DNA of 64,000 nucleotides, from assembly GCA_017591395.1 (NCBI GenBank), contig WEDG01000233.1, forward strand, positions 186,001 to 250,000. Reading direction: 5' to 3'. The stretch is from Schistocephalus solidus (taxonomy: Eukaryota; Platyhelminthes; Cestoda; Diphyllobothriidea; Diphyllobothriidae). Positions 30,563-43,458 of the stretch are shown here, one piece after another (the first letter of the stretch is position 1; every line of letters starts with the position of its first letter). The position numbers were made by a program, and so were the translations under genes. The notes under the pieces are model-generated. The model was not told where the DNA came from. It searched no databases and worked only from the letters and a program-made list of their open reading frames with translations.

Positions 30563-33500
30563 TTGTGCAGTGAGGTACATAAACAAGCCAAACAAGTGCG
30601 TAACACTCACTAATGTGGTAAGGATCTCACTCGATCCCATTTGTCCGCCCGCCAGTTACCTACCGGCGATAAACGAACGTTGTGTCATAGGACACATACC
30701 ATATATATAGCACAAATATGTTGCTAAGAGTGCAACAGGCAAGACGCAGACAGCTGTTTCACGGTCATTACCGATCATCAGTACATCATATGCCTTGTGC
30801 AGTGAGGTACATAAACAAGCCAAACAAGTGCGTAACACTCACTAATGTGGTAAGGATCTCACTCGATCCCATTTGTCCGCCCGCCAGTTACCTACCGGCG
30901 ATAAACGAACGTTGTGTCATAGGACACATACCATATATATAGCACAAATATGTTGCTAAGAGTGCAACAGGCAAGACGCAGACAGCTGTTTCACGGTCAT
31001 TACCGATCATCAGTACATCATATGCCTTGTGCAGTGAGGTACATAAACAAGCCAAACAAGTGCGTAACACTCACTAATGTGGTAAGGATCTCACTCGATC
31101 CCATTTGTCCGCCCGCCAGTTACCTACCGGCGATAAACGAACGTTGTGTCATAGGACACATACCATATATATAGCACAAATATGTTGCTAAGAGTGCAAC
31201 AGGCAAGACGCAGACAGCTGTTTCACGGTCATTACCGATCATCAGTACATCATATGCCTTGTGCAGTGAGGTACATAAACAAGCCAAACAAGTGCGTAAC
31301 ACTCACTAATGTGGTAAGGATCTCACTCGATCCCATTTGTCCGCCCGCCAGTTACCTACCGGCGATAAACGAACGTTGTGTCATAGGACACATACCATAT
31401 ATATAGCACAAATATGTTGCTAAGAGTGCAACAGGCAAGACGCAGACAGCTGTTTCACGGTCATTACCGATCATCAGTACATCATATGCCTTGTGCAGTG
31501 AGGTACATAAACAAGCCAAACAAGTGCGTAACACTCACTAATGTGGTAAGGATCTCACTCGATCCCATTTGTCCGCCCGCCAGTTACCTACCGGCGATAA
31601 ACGAACGTTGTGTCATAGGACACATACCATATATATAGCACAAATATGTTGCTAAGAGTGCAACAGGCAAGACGCAGACAGCTGTTTCACGGTCATTACC
31701 GATCATCAGTACATCATATGCCTTGTGCAGTGAGGTACATAAACAAGCCAAACAAGTGCGTAACACTCACTAATGTGGTAAGGATCTCACTCGATCCCAT
31801 TTGTCCGCCCGCCAGTTACCTACCGGCGATAAACGAACGTTGTGTCATAGGACACATACCATATATATAGCACAAATATGTTGCTAAGAGTGCAACAGGC
31901 AAGACGCAGACAGCTGTTTCACGGTCATTACCGATCATCAGTACATCATATGCCTTGTGCAGTGAGGTACATAAACAAGCCAAACAAGTGCGTAACACTC
32001 ACTAATGTGGTAAGGATCTCACTCGATCCCATTTGTCCGCCCGCCAGTTACCTACCGGCGATAAACGAACGTTGTGTCATAGGACACATACCATATATAT
32101 AGCACAAATATGTTGCTAAGAGTGCAACAGGCAAGACGCAGACAGCTGTTTCACGGTCATTACCGATCATCAGTACATCATATGCCTTGTGCAGTGAGGT
32201 ACATAAACAAGCCAAACAAGTGCGTAACACTCACTAATGTGGTAAGGATCTCACTCGATCCCATTTGTCCGCCCGCCAGTTACCTACCGGCGATAAACGA
32301 ACGTTGTGTCATAGGACACATACCATATATATAGCACAAATATGTTGCTAAGAGTGCAACAGGCAAGACGCAGACAGCTGTTTCACGGTCATTACCGATC
32401 ATCAGTACATCATATGCCTTGTGCAGTGAGGTACATAAACAAGCCAAACAAGTGCGTAACACTCACTAATGTGGTAAGGATCTCACTCGATCCCATTTGT
32501 CCGCCCGCCAGTTACCTACCGGCGATAAACGAACGTTGTGTCATAGGACACATACCATATATATAGCACAAATATGTTGCTAAGAGTGCAACAGGCAAGA
32601 CGCAGACAGCTGTTTCACGGTCATTACCGATCATCAGTACATCATATGCCTTGTGCAGTGAGGTACATAAACAAGCCAAACAAGTGCGTAACACTCACTA
32701 ATGTGGTAAGGATCTCACTCGATCCCATTTGTCCGCCCGCCAGTTACCTACCGGCGATAAACGAACGTTGTGTCATAGGACACATACCATATATATAGCA
32801 CAAATATGTTGCTAAGAGTGCAACAGGCAAGACGCAGACAGCTGTTTCACGGTCATTACCGATCATCAGTACATCATATGCCTTGTGCAGTGAGGTACAT
32901 AAACAAGCCAAACAAGTGCGTAACACTCACTAATGTGGTAAGGATCTCACTCGATCCCATTTGTCCGCCCGCCAGTTACCTACCGGCGATAAACGAACGT
33001 TGTGTCATAGGACACATACCATATATATAGCACAAATATGTTGCTAAGAGTGCAACAGGCAAGACGCAGACAGCTGTTTCACGGTCATTACCGATCATCA
33101 GTACATCATATGCCTTGTGCAGTGAGGTACATAAACAAGCCAAACAAGTGCGTAACACTCACTAATGTGGTAAGGATCTCACTCGATCCCATTTGTCCGC
33201 CCGCCAGTTACCTACCGGCGATAAACGAACGTTGTGTCATAGGACACATACCATATATATAGCACAAATATGTTGCTAAGAGTGCAACAGGCAAGACGCA
33301 GACAGCTGTTTCACGGTCATTACCGATCATCAGTACATCATATGCCTTGTGCAGTGAGGTACATAAACAAGCCAAACAAGTGCGTAACACTCACTAATGT
33401 GGTAAGGATCTCACTCGATCCCATTTGTCCGCCCGCCAGTTACCTACCGGCGATAAACGAACGTTGTGTCATAGGACACATACCATATATATAGCACAAA

Positions 33501-36500
33501 TATGTTGCTAAGAGTGCAACAGGCAAGACGCAGACAGCTGTTTCACGGTCATTACCGATCATCAGTACATCATATGCCTTGTGCAGTGAGGTACATAAAC
33601 AAGCCAAACAAGTGCGTAACACTCACTAATGTGGTAAGGATCTCACTCGATCCCATTTGTCCGCCCGCCAGTTACCTACCGGCGATAAACGAACGTTGTG
33701 TCATAGGACACATACCATATATATAGCACAAATATGTTGCTAAGAGTGCAACAGGCAAGACGCAGACAGCTGTTTCACGGTCATTACCGATCATCAGTAC
33801 ATCATATGCCTTGTGCAGTGAGGTACATAAACAAGCCAAACAAGTGCGTAACACTCACTAATGTGGTAAGGATCTCACTCGATCCCATTTGTCCGCCCGC
33901 CAGTTACCTACCGGCGATAAACGAACGTTGTGTCATAGGACACATACCATATATATAGCACAAATATGTTGCTAAGAGTGCAACAGGCAAGACGCAGACA
34001 GCTGTTTCACGGTCATTACCGATCATCAGTACATCATATGCCTTGTGCAGTGAGGTACATAAACAAGCCAAACAAGTGCGTAACACTCACTAATGTGGTA
34101 AGGATCTCACTCGATCCCATTTGTCCGCCCGCCAGTTACCTACCGGCGATAAACGAACGTTGTGTCATAGGACACATACCATATATATAGCACAAATATG
34201 TTGCTAAGAGTGCAACAGGCAAGACGCAGACAGCTGTTTCACGGTCATTACCGATCATCAGTACATCATATGCCTTGTGCAGTGAGGTACATAAACAAGC
34301 CAAACAAGTGCGTAACACTCACTAATGTGGTAAGGATCTCACTCGATCCCATTTGTCCGCCCGCCAGTTACCTACCGGCGATAAACGAACGTTGTGTCAT
34401 AGGACACATACCATATATATAGCACAAATATGTTGCTAAGAGTGCAACAGGCAAGACGCAGACAGCTGTTTCACGGTCATTACCGATCATCAGTACATCA
34501 TATGCCTTGTGCAGTGAGGTACATAAACAAGCCAAACAAGTGCGTAACACTCACTAATGTGGTAAGGATCTCACTCGATCCCATTTGTCCGCCCGCCAGT
34601 TACCTACCGGCGATAAACGAACGTTGTGTCATAGGACACATACCATATATATAGCACAAATATGTTGCTAAGAGTGCAACAGGCAAGACGCAGACAGCTG
34701 TTTCACGGTCATTACCGATCATCAGTACATCATATGCCTTGTGCAGTGAGGTACATAAACAAGCCAAACAAGTGCGTAACACTCACTAATGTGGTAAGGA
34801 TCTCACTCGATCCCATTTGTCCGCCCGCCAGTTACCTACCGGCGATAAACGAACGTTGTGTCATAGGACACATACCATATATATAGCACAAATATGTTGC
34901 TAAGAGTGCAACAGGCAAGACGCAGACAGCTGTTTCACGGTCATTACCGATCATCAGTACATCATATGCCTTGTGCAGTGAGGTACATAAACAAGCCAAA
35001 CAAGTGCGTAACACTCACTAATGTGGTAAGGATCTCACTCGATCCCATTTGTCCGCCCGCCAGTTACCTACCGGCGATAAACGAACGTTGTGTCATAGGA
35101 CACATACCATATATATAGCACAAATATGTTGCTAAGAGTGCAACAGGCAAGACGCAGACAGCTGTTTCACGGTCATTACCGATCATCAGTACATCATATG
35201 CCTTGTGCAGTGAGGTACATAAACAAGCCAAACAAGTGCGTAACACTCACTAATGTGGTAAGGATCTCACTCGATCCCATTTGTCCGCCCGCCAGTTACC
35301 TACCGGCGATAAACGAACGTTGTGTCATAGGACACATACCATATATATAGCACAAATATGTTGCTAAGAGTGCAACAGGCAAGACGCAGACAGCTGTTTC
35401 ACGGTCATTACCGATCATCAGTACATCATATGCCTTGTGCAGTGAGGTACATAAACAAGCCAAACAAGTGCGTAACACTCACTAATGTGGTAAGGATCTC
35501 ACTCGATCCCATTTGTCCGCCCGCCAGTTACCTACCGGCGATAAACGAACGTTGTGTCATAGGACACATACCATATATATAGCACAAATATGTTGCTAAG
35601 AGTGCAACAGGCAAGACGCAGACAGCTGTTTCACGGTCATTACCGATCATCAGTACATCATATGCCTTGTGCAGTGAGGTACATAAACAAGCCAAACAAG
35701 TGCGTAACACTCACTAATGTGGTAAGGATCTCACTCGATCCCATTTGTCCGCCCGCCAGTTACCTACCGGCGATAAACGAACGTTGTGTCATAGGACACA
35801 TACCATATATATAGCACAAATATGTTGCTAAGAGTGCAACAGGCAAGACGCAGACAGCTGTTTCACGGTCATTACCGATCATCAGTACATCATATGCCTT
35901 GTGCAGTGAGGTACATAAACAAGCCAAACAAGTGCGTAACACTCACTAATGTGGTAAGGATCTCACTCGATCCCATTTGTCCGCCCGCCAGTTACCTACC
36001 GGCGATAAACGAACGTTGTGTCATAGGACACATACCATATATATAGCACAAATATGTTGCTAAGAGTGCAACAGGCAAGACGCAGACAGCTGTTTCACGG
36101 TCATTACCGATCATCAGTACATCATATGCCTTGTGCAGTGAGGTACATAAACAAGCCAAACAAGTGCGTAACACTCACTAATGTGGTAAGGATCTCACTC
36201 GATCCCATTTGTCCGCCCGCCAGTTACCTACCGGCGATAAACGAACGTTGTGTCATAGGACACATACCATATATATAGCACAAATATGTTGCTAAGAGTG
36301 CAACAGGCAAGACGCAGACAGCTGTTTCACGGTCATTACCGATCATCAGTACATCATATGCCTTGTGCAGTGAGGTACATAAACAAGCCAAACAAGTGCG
36401 TAACACTCACTAATGTGGTAAGGATCTCACTCGATCCCATTTGTCCGCCCGCCAGTTACCTACCGGCGATAAACGAACGTTGTGTCATAGGACACATACC

Positions 36501-39089
36501 ATATATATAGCACAAATATGTTGCTAAGAGTGCAACAGGCAAGACGCAGACAGCTGTTTCACGGTCATTACCGATCATCAGTACATCATATGCCTTGTGC
36601 AGTGAGGTACATAAACAAGCCAAACAAGTGCGTAACACTCACTAATGTGGTAAGGATCTCACTCGATCCCATTTGTCCGCCCGCCAGTTACCTACCGGCG
36701 ATAAACGAACGTTGTGTCATAGGACACATACCATATATATAGCACAAATATGTTGCTAAGAGTGCAACAGGCAAGACGCAGACAGCTGTTTCACGGTCAT
36801 TACCGATCATCAGTACATCATATGCCTTGTGCAGTGAGGTACATAAACAAGCCAAACAAGTGCGTAACACTCACTAATGTGGTAAGGATCTCACTCGATC
36901 CCATTTGTCCGCCCGCCAGTTACCTACCGGCGATAAACGAACGTTGTGTCATAGGACACATACCATATATATAGCACAAATATGTTGCTAAGAGTGCAAC
37001 AGGCAAGACGCAGACAGCTGTTTCACGGTCATTACCGATCATCAGTACATCATATGCCTTGTGCAGTGAGGTACATAAACAAGCCAAACAAGTGCGTAAC
37101 ACTCACTAATGTGGTAAGGATCTCACTCGATCCCATTTGTCCGCCCGCCAGTTACCTACCGGCGATAAACGAACGTTGTGTCATAGGACACATACCATAT
37201 ATATAGCACAAATATGTTGCTAAGAGTGCAACAGGCAAGACGCAGACAGCTGTTTCACGGTCATTACCGATCATCAGTACATCATATGCCTTGTGCAGTG
37301 AGGTACATAAACAAGCCAAACAAGTGCGTAACACTCACTAATGTGGTAAGGATCTCACTCGATCCCATTTGTCCGCCCGCCAGTTACCTACCGGCGATAA
37401 ACGAACGTTGTGTCATAGGACACATACCATATATATAGCACAAATATGTTGCTAAGAGTGCAACAGGCAAGACGCAGACAGCTGTTTCACGGTCATTACC
37501 GATCATCAGTACATCATATGCCTTGTGCAGTGAGGTACATAAACAAGCCAAACAAGTGCGTAACACTCACTAATGTGGTAAGGATCTCACTCGATCCCAT
37601 TTGTCCGCCCGCCAGTTACCTACCGGCGATAAACGAACGTTGTGTCATAGGACACATACCATATATATAGCACAAATATGTTGCTAAGAGTGCAACAGGC
37701 AAGACGCAGACAGCTGTTTCACGGTCATTACCGATCATCAGTACATCATATGCCTTGTGCAGTGAGGTACATAAACAAGCCAAACAAGTGCGTAACACTC
37801 ACTAATGTGGTAAGGATCTCACTCGATCCCATTTGTCCGCCCGCCAGTTACCTACCGGCGATAAACGAACGTTGTGTCATAGGACACATACCATATATAT
37901 AGCACAAATATGTTGCTAAGAGTGCAACAGGCAAGACGCAGACAGCTGTTTCACGGTCATTACCGATCATCAGTACATCATATGCCTTGTGCAGTGAGGT
38001 ACATAAACAAGCCAAACAAGTGCGTAACACTCACTAATGTGGTAAGGATCTCACTCGATCCCATTTGTCCGCCCGCCAGTTACCTACCGGCGATAAACGA
38101 ACGTTGTGTCATAGGACACATACCATATATATAGCACAAATATGTTGCTAAGAGTGCAACAGGCAAGACGCAGACAGCTGTTTCACGGTCATTACCGATC
38201 ATCAGTACATCATATGCCTTGTGCAGTGAGGTACATAAACAAGCCAAACAAGTGCGTAACACTCACTAATGTGGTAAGGATCTCACTCGATCCCATTTGT
38301 CCGCCCGCCAGTTACCTACCGGCGATAAACGAACGTTGTGTCATAGGACACATACCATATATATAGCACAAATATGTTGCTAAGAGTGCAACAGGCAAGA
38401 CGCAGACAGCTGTTTCACGGTCATTACCGATCATCAGTACATCATATGCCTTGTGCAGTGAGGTACATAAACAAGCCAAACAAGTGCGTAACACTCACTA
38501 ATGTGGTAAGGATCTCACTCGATCCCATTTGTCCGCCCGCCAGTTACCTACCGGCGATAAACGAACGTTGTGTCATAGGACACATACCATATATATAGCA
38601 CAAATATGTTGCTAAGAGTGCAACAGGCAAGACGCAGACAGCTGTTTCACGGTCATTACCGATCATCAGTACATCATATGCCTTGTGCAGTGAGGTACAT
38701 AAACAAGCCAAACAAGTGCGTAACACTCACTAATGTGGTAAGGATCTCACTCGATCCCATTTGTCCGCCCGCCAGTTACCTACCGGCGATAAACGAACGT
38801 TGTGTCATAGGACACATACCATATATATAGCACAAATATGTTGCTAAGAGTGCAACAGGCAAGACGCAGACAGCTGTTTCACGGTCATTACCGATCATCA
38901 GTACATCATATGCCTTGTGCAGTGAGGTACATAAACAAGCCAAACAAGTGCGTAACACTCACTAATGTGGTAAGGATCTCACTCGATCCCATTTGTCCGC
39001 CCGCCAGTTACCTACCGGCGATAAACGAACGTTGTGTCATAGGACACATACCATATATATAGCACAAATATGTTGCTAAGAGTGCAACA

Positions 39090-39146
39090 GGCAAGACGCA
39101 GACAGCTGTTTCACGGTCATTACCGATCATCAGTACATCATATGCC
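39090..39146 (-). ncRNA. Hammerhead ribozyme, last of 38 copies
   Basis: Identical to the first copy. The satellite unit is cut about 14 bases beyond it by (TA)n. Confidence 0.8.
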
Positions 39147-39159
39147 TTGTGCAGTGAGG

Positions 39160-39175
39160 TATATATATATATATA
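39160..39175. repeat. (TA)n tract closing the satellite array
   Basis: About 15 bases of alternating AT directly after GCAGTGAGGT of the truncated last unit. Confidence 0.9.
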
Positions 39176-42100
39176 AAATTATCGCCTATGTTTGGCCCAT
39201 GAGACTTCGTTTTTACTAAATTCTTAGCATATAGAACAGTAAGCATCTCAGGTTTCAATTAATTTTTAATTCAATTGAAGTACATATCCGAGAACTTCGG
39301 AGTTTAAGTCTAACAATGCGTAGTATTTTGCATAAGCATTTGTATGTACCAAAAACAACTTCTTGGTTTTGCCGGCTGAAGACACTGCGTTGCTCAGTCA
39401 TCCGCAATTACAATGGATTTTTGTCACGCGTTCCCAATTGAACACCCTATGAGGTAAAAATCGAAACTACCAGGGAAAATATTTATTTTCAGTTGGATCT
39501 AGTATACGTATTTTGCTATATTTGAACGTCATTTTTGTGTGCCCTCGTAGAGCGCGCCAAAATGGAACGTCGTCATTCATACCCTTATTTATTATTTTTA
39601 ACAGGGCAGCATGAATCAAATTAAATTAAAAAAATTTGACAAAAGTGTAAGGGAACGTTTAAATGTAATACTTCTGATGAAATATAACCATCTTCTGGAA
39701 GTTTGCGTGTTTTATGGAAAAGAAAAAATGCCATAAAAAAGAAAACATTTGGGAGCCTGATTTCTAACAATATATATTTGCACTTTTTAAAGTTAATACT
39801 GGACATTTTCTGAGGTTCTGGTGTTGAAATCCGCACCAGCCGATTACTATATATGCTTTGCTGATTTTTTTAAATCGAAGGTTATAATTTTAGAAACCCA
39901 ACAATCCGAAATATATGTTTGAATTAAAATAGGCCGGGTAGGCAAGTGGCAAAAATAGACTTGTCATTTGCGCTAAAAAAATTTCCTTGCTTTGTTTCAT
40001 TTACTTTCAAATAAATTTAAAAATTAATTCCTGCCAGTAATAAAAATTGTTAGCAGACATTGGGCGGTAATGCTGATTTTTATTAAAAATATAAGACGTT
40101 GATTCAGGGAGTGTCGCTATTAGGCCAGGACCAGTACAACAATGTGGTGTCACCTTGGAAGCCACGATAATTAAGACATTTTATTGTAATTTCGATGAAA
40201 ACCTTGCTGTTGATTAAGTCCGCTGTGGATCTTCTGATTAAAATTTAGTCGACGTTTTATGGTTATCCACACATTCAGGCAGACTGTGCCCCGATGAGTC
40301 TCTTCCGGGATGGTAGATTGTAAGCAATTACCTCTTTAGAAAATAAGGCCTATTCTTCAAACAAATTTGTGTCTTAAATGACGTTTTTGTAGCTCTCTGC
40401 AAACTCCGGTTGCATTATTTTATTATTTCCTAATCAGGCTGGGACGTAACAATGACATCTGCTCTCTGTGATGTGCCTAAAAGGCTTTAAAAGGGTAATC
40501 AATATGGTCCGGCGGAAATGGCCCGGTAGCTTCATTGTTGCCTGTTATTCTCCTCCTTTTTTATATCTAGGCTTTTTTTATAAATACCCATTCGCCATGG
40601 AATGTTTACTAATATAAAATACTCTTCCGATGACCCACGCGTCAAAAACTCGGTGGCAAAGTTCCGCATAAATTTAAGGCCCACAGCAATTATTATTATT
40701 CGTTAAAACACATTTATCGAGTGGCATGAGAGAAAATCATGACAAACGTGTTACAGGTACCACTTATGTTGTTGAATACGTCTTTAAATTTTCCACTGAA
40801 ATAAAACGAATGGATTTAAAACACTATGGCTTCAAGGTTTTATTGCACGGGTCAACCCAACGTTTTAAATAACAACTTCCAAAGTTGAATCTAATCCCTT
40901 TTTGAAAAGCATCTGGGCATGCTTTGCTGCTTGTAATAATGCCCGATTTATACTAGCAAAAGTGTCCGCAACTATTGATTTTACGTTTATAAAAACTCTG
41001 CTGTTACACATTATACCTAAGAGACAATTTTTTTATCTTTCAAAGAAATAAGATAAAGTACTTTTTATGAAGACCATTGAACTACATGTTGTTCATTCAG
41101 ACTTAGATCAGGTAAGATAGGAGGATAAGAAACCCTATGAAAGAGTAGGGTTTGCGCAGGAGCCAAAGAATGATTAAGCTCTCAATGGTCTTGTCCTTAA
41201 ACTAATGATACCTTAAGCCTCAACCCTAAACCTAACCTTGAAGCAGTTTCTTGCATGATGGATATTTAGCGCAAAGTCACCTGTATTAGGTGACAGACTG
41301 TTGTACACGTCTTCCATCTTTCCTTGGAAACTTTAGCCGGTTACACTGTTCACTATGTTTGCAGTTTCCAATTTTATTTTTTTAAGTGTCAAAATGGAAT
41401 TGTTAAAGTAGATGATCGAACTCATGTGCTGTCGTAATCAAAAATTTAAATTTGCGGGTTGGCAGATGTTAGTCTTTGTATTTTGGATTGTTTGAGTTAG
41501 TTTTAGGCTCAAAATGCCTTTTCCTAAAAAACACAATATTATGAATCCTGTATATTGAAGGGCGACAGGCCGAATTCCACAGAAATGGGGGGTTGCAAGA
41601 TACCCAAAAAATTTCCTAACATTTTTGTGTGTTGCACTATAAAGAAACATTTATACGAACAAGAAATGTTTCAAAGAAATTCCTCTTGGGACTGGTAAGT
41701 CTGGTCTTAAGTTAATGCCAATTAGGGTTAGGCTTATTTTAGTAATCACATTTTTTCGAGAAACAATGGATAAATTCAGCAAAAACATTATTTCTTGAAG
41801 GTTACCCTGATCTTTGTTTAAAAAAAACCATGAAGAGACTAGTTTTTTCGTATTTATTTTACAACACCGAGGATCTTGATCATAAACAAAATACAAAACT
41901 GTTACTGTGGAGATCGATGCCCGCAAATCCTCCCTTGTATATGAATTATGTTGCAAGATATTTCTTTTAATGAAGCTTCCACTTATGCGCTATTTAAAAC
42001 GCGATTGTCAGAAGATTAACGGTTTTCAAAAAGATAATTATATATTCGGCTACTCTGCTGAAAATTGCAATCATAGAACGGGACTTTCAATTAAGTAAAT

Positions 42101-42315
42101 TTAGCAAAGACGTTTCTATTTAAAAAGAACAGTGCGTTTTTTCGGTTTCAACAAAACAACAGTACTCTTAATACGCTATTGAACATTCAGAAGGTTTTTA
42201 GACAAACTAAAAGGAATTACCAATAACCTGCCGAATTCTTTCATAAGTGAAAATTGTATCCAAACCTCTTGAAATCCAACTAAAAAAACAGATACATGTA
42301 ACACACCACACCAAA
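39176..42315. other. AT-rich DNA without recognised genes
   Basis: Only short frames of biased composition. Scattered CCCTAA/TTAGGG-like words (41225-41240, 41722-41735) are too few to be a telomeric array. Nothing else identified. Confidence 0.45.
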
Positions 42316-42319
42316 TCTA

Positions 42320-42700
42320 CCTTACGATCACAGCTTGTACACCCTAATGACAGGGCTAGCTACCTCAGTTAGTAGTCAGAAGACGAGACAACCTATCCCA
42401 GGTGGCTATGCACACACTGTAAACCGGGCATATATTCGCATGGGAGAGCACACGGATTGTGGGCATCTGCCCAATGAGAAAAGGCCACGAATTCCTGGAA
42501 GTAATGCACTCAGATAAGACATGCATCAATCGGCATAGCGATTTAGATGCCACATACAAATCCTCAAGGAGAAATTCTAATGTGCACGGTCCACTGTGAC
42601 GGGATGACAAACTGCACTTTAAGCGTATTGTCGCAAACACCACCTCAACGTAGAATCCTCTGTAGGACACTGTAAATAAGTTAATTGTTCCTGCTCACAT
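42320..42700 (+). pseudogene. Third PLE C remnant: endonuclease with internal deletion
   Basis: CAGCTTGTACACCCTAATGACAGGGCTAGCTACCT matches the linker at 3138-3172, then the GIY-YIG strands are deleted. The text resumes with TGAAACGGG-like CTGTAAACCGGGCATA, translating as GHIFAWESTRIVG, and then EFLEVMHSDKTCINRHSDLD, which corresponds to REFLEAMHLDEACINRHIDLD at 3.4 kb. The sequence after it (GTAAATAAGTTAATTGTTCCTG) also matches the 3' flank of the first copy. Confidence 0.75.
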
Positions 42701-43458
42701 CCCGAATCTGACGATTTACTAGGGGAACACTTTCGAAACTTTACGCATTAAATTTTACATTTTCCAAAAGAGTTTCATCTCTTTTGATTAGGTATCTTGG
42801 AATGTGTGTATTTCAATGCATATATATAAGTAAAACACTTGTTTTTGTGATCGTTATTTTTTATCGAAAATACGTTTTCAGGTTAGCTTGAGTCCAAAAG
42901 TATGAACAAAACGGTCATCGGCATTACAAAGACTATCTAAAAACTCACTTACTTAGTAAACGCTCTTACAAATTATCTTATGTTAAAGCGTTCGAAACGA
43001 AACAAAATAGAATGTAAAAGGATGGCTACTCGATTGAAAACAGAGAAAATTGAATAGTATGACCTAATATTTTAAGTAATTTTGGAAATTAATTGTAATT
43101 CTATATCTGGAAATTCCGATTAAGCCATTTTAAGAAATCAGGGTTATTTTAATATACACAAATTGTATTTTTGATCACTTTGCCAGAAAATTCACCTAGC
43201 GTATTGTAGGCCCCGTTGCAGCGATATTTACCTTTGAGGAATTTGCATAAAGTATGCATTTCTAAATAATATTTTTTTCATAGGTCCCTTAAGTTTTAAA
43301 TTCGCATAAGGTGGATCATTATTTCAAGGCCTTGGTAAATGCGCTGGTGCCGGGTTGCAAGGTGTTATCAATTGTTCGTAAATTTCGAATTTTCGCATGC
43401 ATAAGTTACAATATTTTTAAAAGTACTTTTTAATGTTTGTTTTCCTCGTGATACCGTA
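42701..43458. other. No gene recognised; left part is PLE C 3' flank
   Basis: 42701-42830 retains GGGGAACAC and TTTTCCAAAAGAGTTTCATCTC, similar to the 3' region of PLE C at 3.6-3.7 kb. The rest is AT-rich without features. Confidence 0.45.

Larger units (their letters stand above)
30485..39160 (-). repeat. 232-bp hammerhead satellite array, about 37.4 apparently identical units
   Basis: The unit beginning TATGTTGCTAAGAGTGCAAC repeats with exact 232-base spacing from 30485 to 39160. I saw no substitution between units, and every unit gives the same conceptual peptides. Open frames of 74 (plus) and 60 (minus) codons recur in each unit because 232 is not a multiple of three and stops are fixed; they are not evidence of coding. 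The unit is the same family as the ~237-bp units at 5.4-6.1 kb. Each unit has a hammerhead on the minus strand (38 copies, first 30506-30562, last 39090-39146). The array starts by fusion to the 367-bp satellite and ends in (TA)n. Strand given is that of the ribozyme. Confidence 0.97.

Noticed and set aside
30718..39062. Repeated 74-codon (plus) and 60-codon (minus) open frames in the satellite
   Set aside because: They recur only because the 232-bp unit recurs. Both strands of the same DNA are open, the diverged 237-bp units do not keep them, and the minus frame overlaps the ribozyme neighbourhood.
30485..39160. CRISPR array
   Set aside because: Direct repeats are contiguous 232-bp units with no unique spacers, in a eukaryotic context.
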